A DNA stretch of 64,000 nt from Tethya wilhelma (lineage: Eukaryota > Porifera > Demospongiae > Tethyida > Tethyidae). The DNA lies in assembly GCA_964030475.1 (NCBI GenBank), contig CAXIPT010000006.1:1192882-1256881 (forward strand), written 5' to 3'. The notes under the pieces were generated by a model, which was given only the letters and a program-made list of their open reading frames with translations, made no database searches and was not told the DNA's origin. Shown here piece by piece: positions 55,786 through 64,000 of this stretch (positions are counted from its first letter, which is position 1; every line of letters starts with the position of its first letter). The position numbers were made by a program, and so were the translations under genes.

Positions 55786-57948
55786 TCCTCTTATTGAAAT
55801 AACCTCACATGAGGTTTTTAGCTAGCTATTCATACCAAGAAATTTAGACAAAGTATGCCATACTGCAGTGCTGTATTATTATTGTTTTACTGTCACATCT
55901 ATATTTAAACTGGAAAATTACAAGAACTGTGAATTATTACAGTTGTAGTGATATAAAAATGTCTAGAACCTACATTATTATTGTATGTTCACAAAATTTG
56001 TAGCTCCAGTGTGGACTTAGTATTCAAGCAGTGGTTCACGAAGGCTTACTGATGTTTGTGTGACACCTTCTCTGATATCTGCTGGTTCACATACCAGTTC
56101 AACTTCTTCATCTCTAGCTTTAGTAATGTTTAACCTTTCCATAACTTTTACAACCAAGTTGTTTCCCATTATCTTATCAGTGAACCATTTCACTGTGGCA
56201 ATTTTTTGAATTAGGTGTCCTAGTACAATGATAACAAAAGTAACAAATGCTATGCTTGTTGAAACAGTTGTGGGCCATTTTGAAATCTTTGATAAATATG
56301 TCTGATGGATTGTTGCTGCTGCAAGCATGCTGGCATTGAGTATGAAAGATAGTTCAATAGCATTTACTACTCGTGATTTGTACACTTGCCCAGTTACAAA
56401 TGGAATAGATAGCGTCAAAATGAGCACAATTACTATCGCTTGAAGGTTAACAAATGGATTATTGGATACATTAAGTGAGAAAAATAAAAAGAGTAGGACT
56501 CGAACTAAGAGAAGTAGTCCAGTCCAGTAGCGATGGTTGTCTTTGTAAGGGCCAGTATAAGCGTCAAAGAGAGGTTTGAGCCTGTTCACCCAGAACAAGA
56601 GACGATGTTCACTCCATTTTTGTAGCCACTGTATTGTGAGGAGGATGGCGGTGTAGGGAAGTGAGAGGAAGAGAAGAAGAAGGAGAGCTGCTGTGAAGAG
56701 AGAGATGTGCTTTCCTTCCAGGTAGTCCACATTGCCGTCATAAGTCCACACACCTGTAGTGTCTCCATCACTGTGAGAAAGAGTTGTTGGCTGTAAGACT
56801 GTGATTATAATTCGTAAAATCTTTGAATACGATAGTAGAAATAAAGTAGCCAAAACTGGAACAGCATTTTTACCACACAATTTTGCAATACTATTAAAAT
56901 GTTGACTTAACACAATGATGGCAATCACTATAAACCAAATATACAGTGGAAAGAGGAATTGTAGCCATGTTTCAACATAAGCATTCATTCCATCATAAAA
57001 GCAAACCTCGATGCCAAAGTCCAGATTGATCCAAGCTATGAACCAATTGAGAAAGGAGTTAGACATTTCAGGAGGAAAGAAAATATCTTGGTTAGCTCGT
57101 ATTATGTTGGCATAAAGAATGAGCCCATTGATGGTTCCAACAGCAACAGTCAAGTTTAGTACCATTATGAACACCACTAGAGCTACTCCAGCAACTATGA
57201 AAACTGGCACAATAAGAAGTACCCAAAGGCTTGAACATTTCTTACAGGTTGAAGTTCCAAATACTTGACTCAAACCTGGTGAACAACTTCCGCATAGTGT
57301 GCCCGAGCGATTAGATGCACACTGACTGTCTGGATAGTCCAAATCTAGCTGTATCAAATTGGTACTACTTTTGCAGTAATTCTGTGGGCAATATTTGGAA
57401 ATAGTAATGTTATGCGGTTCCGTTGTGCTTGCTTTCAACCACACTTGTCCAGTTCTTTCAACTTTGTATAGTTCTGTGTTGCATTTGATATTGTTGTTAA
57501 TTAGAAATGGAATACATGTACATGTGTTCACTATAGCATTTAGAGAAAATCCTAGTGGGCATTCCTTAATGTAAATATTTACCACAACTTTTTTTTTCTG
57601 AAGTAATGATACAATATTATTCAGAAGACTTAATTTAGGTATGTCTACATTTTCTACCAGCAATTGCAATCGTTCCTTTTTATTTGTTGAGTACACTTTG
57701 TACGTTAAGTTAGTGCAATATCTTTGAACACTTTGAACATACTGGTCAACTTCAAGTTCTGTAGTTTTCCGTCTATTATCTTCGAATCTTGCACCAACTA
57801 TTGAAGGAACTGTACTATCCTTCCAACCTACAGCAACAGCTTGGATTTCGAATTTCTGTCCAGGAAAGATCTCAATGGCATGTTCAACAATAGAACAGTC
57901 TGGTAGTGAATTGTTGTTGCAAATGCAGACTTTAATGGGGTCTGATCC
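55759..57948. repeat. 2.19-kb tandem duplication, unit 1
   Basis: It begins TGTAGTGTCTCCATCAC followed by AATATCCCTCCTC and contains the ectodomain-less gene copy. The same start occurs at 57949, where the coding sequence of unit 1 ends abruptly in GGGTCTGATCC. Confidence 0.9.
56017..57948 (-). pseudogene. Ectodomain-less copy of the beta-helix/multi-span family
   Basis: The frame is open for 643 codons from 57948 to the stop at 56017, with no in-frame ATG at a sensible place; the first initiation-like codon at 57696 is GTG. It starts in the middle of SDPIKVCIC, the block just after the beta-helix. It keeps the Cys cluster (CSPGLSQVFGTSTCKKC), all membrane spans and the tail LREPLLEY. There is no internal stop, so truncation is recent or the reading frame is still used through an upstream exon not seen here. 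The sequence is very close to the intact gene at the membrane region. Confidence 0.8.
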
Positions 57949-59175
57949 TGTAGTGTCTCCATCACAATATCCCTCCTCTTATTGAAATAACCTCACATGA
58001 GGTTTTTAGCTAGCTATTCATACCAAGAAATTTAGACAAAGTATGCCATACTGCAGTGCTGTATTATTATTGTTTTACTGTCACATCTATATTTAAACTG
58101 GAAAATTACAAGAACTGTGAATTATTACAGTTGTAGTGATATAAAAATGTCTAGAACCTACATTATTATTGTATGTTCACAAAATTTGTAGCTCCAGTGT
58201 GGACTTAGTATTCAAGCAGTGGTTCACGAAGGCTTACTGATGTTTGTGTGACACCTTCTCTGATATCTGCTGGTTCACATACCAGTTCAACTTCTTCATC
58301 TCTAGCTTTAGTAATGTTTAACCTTTCCATAACTTTTACAACCAAGTTGTTTCCCATTATCTTATCAGTGAACCATTTCACTGTGGCAATCCTTTGAATC
58401 AGGTGTCCTAGTACAATGATTACAAAAGTAACAAATGCTATGCTGGTTGAAACAGTTGTGGGCCATTTTGAAATCTTTGATAAATATATCTGATATACTG
58501 TTGCTGCTGCAAGCACACCGGCATTGAGTATGAAAGATAGTTCAATAACATTTACTACTCGTGATTTGTACACTTGCCCAGTTACAAATGGAATAGATAG
58601 CATCAAAATGAGCACAATTACTATCGCTCGAAGGTTAATAAATGGATTATTGGATAAATTGAGTGAAAAGACTAGAAAAAGTATCACTCTAACTAGCAAT
58701 AATAGTCCAGTCCAGTAGCGATGGTTGTCTTTGTAAGGACCTGTATAAGCGTCAAAGAGAGGTTTGAGCCTGTTCACCCAGAACAATAGACGGTGTTCAC
58801 TCCATTTTTGTAGCCACTGTATTGTGAGGAGGATGGCTGTGTAGGGAAGTGAGAGGAAGAGAAGAAGAAGGAGAGCTGCTATGAAGAGAGGGATGTGCTT
58901 TCCTTTGAGGTAGTCCACATTGCCATCATAAGTCCACACTACTGTAGTGTGTCCATCACTGTGAGAAAGAGTTGTTGGCTGTAAGACTGTGATAATAACT
59001 CGAAGGACCTTTGCATATGAAAGTAAAAATAAAGTAGCCAGAACTGGAACTACATTTTTTCCACACAATTTTGCAATCCTGTCAAAGCGATAACTTGATA
59101 CTATCATGGCAATTACTATGAACCAGATGTAGAGTGGGAAGAGGAATTGTAGCCATGTTTTAGCATAGGCATCCA
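57949..59175. repeat. 2.19-kb tandem duplication, unit 2 (cut at the N at 59176)
   Basis: 57949-58204 repeats 55759-56016 with almost no differences, then continues into a further membrane-domain copy. It stops at the ambiguous base at 59176. Confidence 0.9.
58205..59175 (-). pseudogene. C-terminal fragment of a fourth beta-helix/multi-span copy
   Basis: About 323 codons, open from the N at 59176 to the stop at 58205, cover MDAYAKTWLQF to LREPLLEY. This is the last six or so spans plus the tail. The upstream part is missing because unrelated sequence begins after the N. The long open frame that seems to continue to 59278 merely crosses the N into out-of-frame gag sequence and is an artefact. 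Confidence 0.85.
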
Positions 59176-59176
59176 T
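59176..59176. other. Ambiguous base at an abrupt sequence switch (probable assembly join)
   Basis: A single N separates a coding fragment of the multi-span family (left) from the interior of a retrotransposon gag (right). Neither side continues across, so this is likely a contig join rather than a natural junction. Confidence 0.75.
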
Positions 59177-59303
59177 NGGCTCGTTTTTTGTCGGCAGCCT
59201 CAATATCATTTGCAATAAAGTAGAACTGTGCTCGTTCCACATAACTCTCCCAGTCCTCCTCATCCTGGTCGAATTCACCTATAGTCCCATGACTCGCTGC
59301 CAT
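59177..59303 (-). pseudogene. Retrotransposon gag N-terminal fragment
   Basis: The first 42 codons of a gypsy-type Gag, starting ATG at 59303 (MAASHGTIGEFDQDEEDWES and ANDIEAADKK), are cut off by the N. The start pattern resembles that of the second gag at 63703. It lies 35 bp downstream of the primer-binding-like site. Confidence 0.75.
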
Positions 59304-59324
59304 GTTGGGTACTCTAGCTCTCTA

Positions 59325-59418
59325 TCCTCGTCGCCAATTGTTGTGTACCGACTTGCACGTGTACAACAATAGCATAACAACTTGTTATCTGAAGAGCAAC
59401 TATTTACAGTACACAACA
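59325..59418 (-). mobile_element. Candidate primer-binding site and LTR edge
   Basis: On minus, TTGGCGACGAGGA (59337-59325) is a primer-binding-site-like sequence just before gag. The adjoining 59339-59418 starts and ends with inverted TGTTGTGTAC / GTACACAACA and could be a very short LTR or the end of a longer one. Without a second copy the LTR bounds cannot be fixed. Confidence 0.5.
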
Positions 59419-59500
59419 GTGTACTGATGGTCTATCGGAGTTAACTGACAGCCAGAACAAAATATACAGATAAAACTAATAGTCAAATTTATGCAAGTGA

Positions 59501-59725
59501 TTATGTAGTTTGAGTTTTCGATCTAGTCCTGGAGGCAACTGGAGATATGCTCATCGTTGGTTTGATTGGGGTCCAGGTAGGAGGTCCTCTCCGATGGATC
59601 AGCAGTCCGGGTACTCCATTGCAAGTGTCATATTGTACCAGTCTAGAGCAAGAAATATCTACTTCTGAATCACTGCTATCACTTTCACTAGAATTCTTGG
59701 TTTCTTTCAGCCTGGGTCTGCTTTT
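59501..59725 (-). pseudogene. Probable retrotransposon pol C-terminus
   Basis: About 75 codons open on the minus strand end at a TAA (59501). They have a Ser/Asp-rich stretch followed by RRGPPTWTPIKPTMSI and a basic end (SRTRSKTQTT). Position and composition fit the end of a Pol polyprotein just before an LTR. The upstream part is replaced at about 59735 by the duplicated receptor pseudogene. Confidence 0.5.
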
Positions 59726-59735
59726 AGGTTGATGG

Positions 59736-59962
59736 TGCTATGGTACACAGCGATGCCGCTGGATGAAAATGAAGATGATTGTAATGGCTCCTTTTGTCTT
59801 CTTGTACTCTGATTTTAGAGCGTACTTGAGGAGCATTGGACTGAACACAGGGACTGGAAGCACGACAAATACAATATGACTGACACCAATGAGGATATAC
59901 ACAGCCTCAAGACTGGCAGTGATATCTGAACTGCTAGTATTGGTTGAAGTATTGACATCCAT
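59736..59962 (-). pseudogene. GPCR-8-type receptor pseudogene fragment
   Basis: ATG at 59962, then about 70 codons covering the N-terminus (MDVNTSTNTSSSDITAS), TM1 and the SEYKKTKGAI loop, ending in the early part of TM2, where GCCGCTGG disrupts the frame. It lacks the TAG present at the same place in the copy at 37886-38208, so that stop arose after the duplication. Confidence 0.85.
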
Positions 59963-60048
59963 GACAAGCAAAATGCCTGAGCAATAATAGATTGGTGTAC
60001 ATGATTGTCGGATCCATGCAGTTGTAATTGGATCTGGCCTATTATTAA

Positions 60049-60206
60049 CCTATAGTATCACTTCTGGTTCAGACTTTGAGTAAAAGTCTGAACCAGAAGT
60101 GATACTATAGGTTTAATTTGCAAAATTCCAAAACTGCAAGAAAAATTTTTGTACCTATATATATAGGTACAAAAATTTTTCTTGCAGTTTTGGAATTTTG
60201 CAAATT
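60049..60206. repeat. Two adjacent palindromes (63 bp and 92 bp)
   Basis: 60049-60111: CCTATAGTATCACTTCTGG and its complement around GAGT. 60115-60206: AATTTGCAAAATTCCAAAAC and its complement centred on ATAT at 60160/60161. The second is a perfect 46-bp-arm palindrome. The duplicate locus (about 38295-38360) has each arm only once. Confidence 0.95.
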
Positions 60207-60605
60207 CACACTGTAGTAAAATGTTACTTTACAGTATTTATGCTATCTTTTGTGCTTCACATTTCATTCACGAATTATATTATGCTGTATTATGTGTTCT
60301 ATGCATATAAGCATGCATGAACAGCTATATAGTACATGTACACAGCGATCCGCAATTGGATGCATACTGACTTGATATAACTACTATAACAGAAATTCCA
60401 TGATTAAAGTATTTTTTTTCAAGATCAAACAGCTCACATAGATACAGAGATTCAATAGCTAACCATCATTCTCTACCCCTTTTTATACCCAACTCTTGGC
60501 CAGCAGGCTATATACCTGTCTATTATAGTTAGGCTCCATTGCTTAACTAAATAATGAAGGGGGGTGCTCTCTGAATTATCGGGAGGAGTGGACGTTCCTG
60601 AAAAC

Positions 60606-60880
60606 AAATTAAGACAAATTGGATCCTAAAGATCGTATGGAATCGTTTGCAAGGCTCTGTGTGATGATCTGCTGTGTGCTGCTAAGGTCATTCATCAGAC
60701 ACTTTTCGATCCAAATGCATACCAACAAATTGAACGAAACAAAGAACACAGACTACCCATTCAGCGTTTCATGCAGGAGTGTGAGTTCATGAGTGCAATA
60801 AAGCATCCCAATATCGTACAGTTCCTAGGCACACACCAGGATCCTCAAACTGGCCTGCCAGTTCTACTAATGGAGCTTAT
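60606..60880 (+). pseudogene. Protein kinase N-lobe fragment
   Basis: Codons for LRQIGS, a TAA stop, then RSYGIVCKA match a glycine-rich loop. AAKVIH supplies the Lys of the VAxK position. RFMQECEFMSAIKHPNIVQF gives the helix C Glu and the HPNI(V) strand, and GLPVLLMEL the hinge. This is a Ser/Thr- or Tyr-kinase-like N-lobe. The in-frame stop in the loop and the cut at the N (60881) before the catalytic loop mean it is broken or incomplete. Confidence 0.75.
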
Positions 60881-60881
60881 N
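60881..60881. other. Ambiguous base at an abrupt sequence switch (probable assembly join)
   Basis: A single N lies between the plus-strand kinase codons (GLPVLLMEL) and minus-strand reverse transcriptase codons (RLPYG). Both are interrupted mid-domain. Confidence 0.75.
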
Positions 60882-61943
60882 TCCATATGGTAATCGAGTC
60901 ATTCGGTAGAGGCCTTTGTGAGTGTTAATTACGAGGTATTGTTTGGATTCCTCATCCAATTCAATCTGCAAGTAAGCCTCTGAGAGATCAAGTTTGGTGA
61001 ACTGTTCTCCTCCATTTAGAGTAGACAATAACTCTTCTGCTCTTGGTAAAGTACTGATTAACGTCTAGGTTAAGATTGATGGTAACTTTGTAATCACCAC
61101 ATACCCTTGCGCTCCCATCAGGTTTGGGTACAGGAGGAGGAATTGGAGAGGAAAGACAAACAGGGTATATTGGAGAAAGTTGAGGTCTCCAATTGGGCAG
61201 CACCCATAGTACCTGCCACTTTGGACCTCATACTAAGGGGAATTGGTCTTGGCCGAAAAAAGCAAGGTTTTACATCAGGTTTTACATGTAAATTGGCTTT
61301 CACATTCTTACAAGCCTCCATACCTACCTTCTTGGAATACCTTTGCATACTTTTGAGCCATTTTCTGTACATCAGAAGGTATTTCTTTTGCTGGCCTGGT
61401 AATCTCATTTGTTTGCATTATCTCCATCCAGTTCAGCTGTATTTTCTCTAACCGATTTCTATCAAACAATGCACTTCCACTCCCCTCCACCACAACTAGG
61501 GGTAATGTGGCTTCTTTCCCATGTACTCTCACTACCATTGAGCACTCACCAAGCACTTTGAGGCTTCTGTTTGGGTAGCTCTGCAGCATGATGTGGGAAG
61601 GTTGTAATGGTGGTTTTCCAAATCTGTCTGCCCATGTGGCTTCACGGACTAAACTCACAGCTGCTCCAGTGTCCAATTCCATAGTAATTGGTGTGCCATT
61701 CACTTCTAACGATAATTTGTAGCTTTTTGGAGTTACTTGAAAAAAAGCTTGTACTTGCACTGTGTCTGCAACATCAGTATCTTCTTCAGAATAGTGTGCT
61801 TGGGTTTCCTCAGTTGTAGCTTCGACTTGGTGTGTCTTGTGTTTACTAGTACACCAACGGTGCTGTGAGGAGTTTTGCTTGTTGGCATTTCCAGGTTGAC
61901 TGGTTTGTGCTTTAGTGCAGGCCCTAGCAAAGTGTCCAATTCC
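60882..61943 (-). pseudogene. gypsy pol: zinc knuckle end, protease and partial reverse transcriptase
   Basis: GIGHFARAC is the second half of a CCHC knuckle. MELDTGAAVSLV carries the DTGA active-site motif of retropepsins. Downstream, in other frames, lie CFFRPRPIPLSMRSKV, KPDGSARVCGDYKVTIN and FTKLDLSEAYLQIELDEE, early reverse transcriptase motifs containing the first catalytic Asp region. At least three frame changes occur between 61400 and 61000. Sequence ends at LPYG before the YxDD catalytic motif. Confidence 0.85.
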
Positions 61944-63050
61944 CAGTACGGTAGTACTGGGTACATAGGAATGGCACGGATGGCCCATTAGCACAATACA
62001 AATATTTACGCTAATAACTGCAAAAACTGAGCGCTTGGCACTAAAAGGCTTCTTAAACTACTATTTAGCCTTTTCTCTTTCTATTGAGCCTAAAAACATA
62101 GCCTAAAACCATCACTAAAGTAACAAACTAAAGTATGTCAAACCTCCAATTTTCTCCATCTTCTTCTTCTTCTTTTTCTTCTTTTATCTTGGAACGACTT
62201 TTCTCGAAGACCGCTCGCTTTCAGAAGCTGATTCTTGAACGAATAAACTTGGTTTCTTTGTCTTCACGTGCTTTTTGTATCGGTTATTCGTCTCTCTAGC
62301 TGAGTCGCTAGATACAAGACAAAAAGCGCCTTCTCTGTATGGCAGCCATTCATTTCTATACTCATTAATAATTCATTAGCTACCTTGGAAATCAAGTTGA
62401 CAACCCTTTTCCAGTTAGACAAGTGTGCGTTATTTGGAATCCAAATATTCGCTGCCCTGCCTGTTTTACCTGAAGATTTCTGGTTGTGCTGAAGTCTCTG
62501 TAACCAGTTACCAGTACCTTTCAGTCTTCAATAATAGGAGGTGAATATAGACTACTTTGTTACATAGTTGTCATTATAAGAAGATGAGCAAAGCAAGTAA
62601 ATTTTGTAAGATACAGCTCCAGCCTCCTGAGATGCTTCAATATGACTTTATACTAATAGCATAGATTATAACATCAGCTATAATATCCATACTGATAGTG
62701 TACAAGTAGCTACCATATACACACAAACTCAAATGTGTTGTAGAATTATGAAAAAATGAGAACAAGCAAATGAAAAAAAACATTGAAAATGTAATGAGAC
62801 ATAGGAATGGCCAAATCGTAAAAAGAAAGCAAACAAGAACGAATGGCTGTTTGAGTGTGTAAAGTATTATTCCTATGGGCAACATGAGGGACCCAACGTG
62901 GGAAGAGAGTACTACATGCAGCCCACACAGGAATGATTCTGCGCACACTCAGACAGCCATTCGTTCTTGTTTGCTTCCTTTTTTACGATTTGGCCATTCC
63001 TATGTCTCATTACATTTTCAATGTTTTTTTCACTTAATTGTAACTCTACA
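61944..63050. mobile_element. 1.1-kb insertion inside the gypsy zinc knuckle
   Basis: Gag reads RCNNC up to about 63052 and resumes at GIGHFARAC at about 61943, so foreign DNA splits one CCHC motif. The insert starts CAGTACGGTAGTACTGG on plus. It contains ACATAGGAATGGC at 61964 and 62800 and its complement at 62992. No complete coding sequence was recognised inside. Exact ends and target duplication are uncertain. Confidence 0.65.
62771..63032. repeat. Inverted repeat, arms of about 90 bp
   Basis: The left arm 62771-62860 (TGAAAAAAAACATTGAAAAT through GAATGGCTGT) and the right arm 62943-63032 (ACAGCCATTCGTTCTTGTTT through its end) are complementary with few differences. They are separated by about 80 bp. 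The repeat lies at one end of the insertion. Confidence 0.9.
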
Positions 63051-63703
63051 GTTATTACATCTAGTGTTCTTATACCTGCATCGCATTGGAGTGTGCTTTG
63101 TTCCCAGGCATCGATAACATGACTGAGTCTGTTGCATGACTTTCTGCACCACAATTTTACTATTTGGTGTTGTTTGGATCTCCTTTGTGCTCTTCGCTGC
63201 TACTTCCATACTTTGTGCTAGTGTTAGTGCTTTTTCCAATGTTAGGTCGCTTTCCGTTAAGAGCCGTCTCTGAATGGGTTCTTTGTCCAGATCACAGACC
63301 AGTTTGTCCAAAAGTGCTTGGTCCAAGAACGTACCAAACTCGCAGGTAACGGCTAGTCTTCTCAACTCTGCCAGGTAGTCAGCGATACTTTTTCCTGTTT
63401 TTGTTGCCATTTGTGAAAATGAAAACGTTCTGCGATCTTGTTTGGCTTTTGTTTGAAGTGGTCTGACAGCTTCTTTGTTACTGACTCATACGATAGATCA
63501 GCAAGCTTCTCAGGTGCAACTAAATTTGTTGCCAGTTTGAATGTTTCTGTGCCTATCAATGCCAGTAGCAGATTCACTTTCTTGTCGGTGTCAGTTACGC
63601 CGTTTGCTTTCAAGAAATGTTCGAACTGGTCTTTGTAGACGTTCCAGTCGTCTCCATTAGCTGGGTTGAACGGTCCTGACGTACCTATATAACTCGTCGC
63701 CAT
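63030..63703 (-). pseudogene. gypsy gag with one frameshift
   Basis: It starts at ATG 63703 (MATSYIGTSGPFNPANGDDW). About 100 codons encode the capsid N-part (NLLLALIGTETFKLATNL). The frame shifts in an A-rich run near 63390-63410, then continues with SIADYLAELRRLAVTCEFG, ALLDKLVCDLD and a first CCHC knuckle (CYRCLGTKHTPMRC). The second knuckle is cut by the insertion at about 63050. Confidence 0.85.
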
Positions 63704-64000
63704 TCTGTTATGTCCTTAGTTTAACATTAACAGTGGTAGAGTAAGCAATCAATGCTCGGACACCATCAATTATCGGACGCTATTCTGACTTACCTGTGGG
63801 CATTGCTGCTTCGAGACTATTACCATTAGACTGCTCGTGAAAATCTGTGCAAACATCCAGCCTCACCCCCTTTCTGTAACGCTTTCTGGCAGGATTAAGG
63901 GTGTGTCCGAAATAATCAATAGTCGGCCCAAAAAATCACATCACGGACGGCAGCTCAAAACAACCTGTAAACTTGTGGTAGAGCTACCCAATCTGGAGAT
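63704..64000. other. Region upstream of gag, no LTR recognised
   Basis: On minus this is the leader of the gypsy element, where a primer-binding site and 5' LTR are expected. I could not identify either, and the window ends. CGGACACC (63757) and CGGACGGC (63944) are the only weak repeats noted. Confidence 0.4.

Larger units (their letters stand above)
59735..60474. repeat. Segmental duplication, copy 2 (partner 37976-38643)
   Basis: Same order of sequence as copy 1, from AGGTTGATGGTGCTATGG to ACCATCATTCTCTA, with the palindromic expansion at 60078-60164. Confidence 0.85.
60882..63703 (-). mobile_element. Ty3/gypsy-type retrotransposon, degenerate and truncated
   Basis: In minus-strand order: gag (63703-63030), a 1.1-kb insertion, the rest of the zinc knuckle, protease, then the start of reverse transcriptase up to the N at 60881. 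Several frameshifts break it. No LTR was identified upstream of gag within the window. Integrase and RNase H are not present here. Confidence 0.85.

Noticed and set aside
58205..59278. A 357-residue protein crossing the N at 59176
   Set aside because: Beyond the N the frame is out of frame with the real gag there, so the N-terminal 34 residues are an artefact.
62875..63154. Small frames in the inverted repeat of the gypsy insertion
   Set aside because: They mirror each other across the palindrome and lack any domain.

Overview
The window is from a eukaryotic nuclear genome of an early-branching animal. A demosponge is the most consistent guess, but this is inference. The sequence is AT-rich. 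Multi-exon genes have GT/AG introns, and there are CA/TG microsatellites, MITEs and Ty3/gypsy debris. The domains seen are animal ones: PTB, IGFBP-like, Kazal and sushi modules, and rhodopsin-like 7TM receptors. The window holds no bacterial operons, rRNA or CRISPR.

Layout: (1) 1-2348, minus strand: the 5' part of a large secreted-then-membrane protein with a right-handed beta-helix of GGA(I/L/V)...FxxN repeats; it runs off the left edge. (2) 2.35-12.5 kb: gene-poor DNA with a TTAA-flanked MITE, a 94-bp foldback element with 9-bp direct repeats, and small duplications. (3) 12.55-16.86 kb, minus: a secreted modular gene, two IGFBP-like modules then Kazal then sushi, every intron phase 1. Its 3' end is not found. 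(4) 17.2-37 kb: eight intact, intronless, divergent rhodopsin-like receptors in both orientations, several pseudogenes and relics, and one unrelated membrane-protein gene. Duplications include flanking DNA, so the cluster is growing and decaying. (5) 38.7-44.8 kb: a five-exon gene for a PTB protein with a tail of nearly 1,000 acidic and serine-rich residues, head to head with a two-exon gene for a 97-residue single-pass membrane protein. (6) 46.2-59.2 kb, minus: a second family with beta-helix ectodomain, Cys-rich region and about nine membrane spans. One copy is intact (1228 aa), one is split by a frameshift, two lack the ectodomain, and there are degenerate relics, one fused in frame to kelch repeats. 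(7) 59.2-64 kb: a patchwork of retrotransposon gag, pol and possible LTR pieces, a duplicated block matching the DNA 3' of the PTB gene, a kinase fragment, perfect palindromes, and a gypsy element broken by another insertion.

Two single N bases (59176, 60881) sit exactly where unrelated sequences meet. Linkage across them should be treated as unproven.

The most interesting content is the beta-helix/multi-span membrane protein family. Its ectodomains diverge while the membrane regions stay nearly identical at DNA level. It lies near an expanding receptor cluster. Both families look like surface sensing or recognition repertoires, but no function can be proven from sequence alone. Several long reading frames begin at GTG or TTG; as this is an animal gene region I moved starts to the first in-frame ATG.
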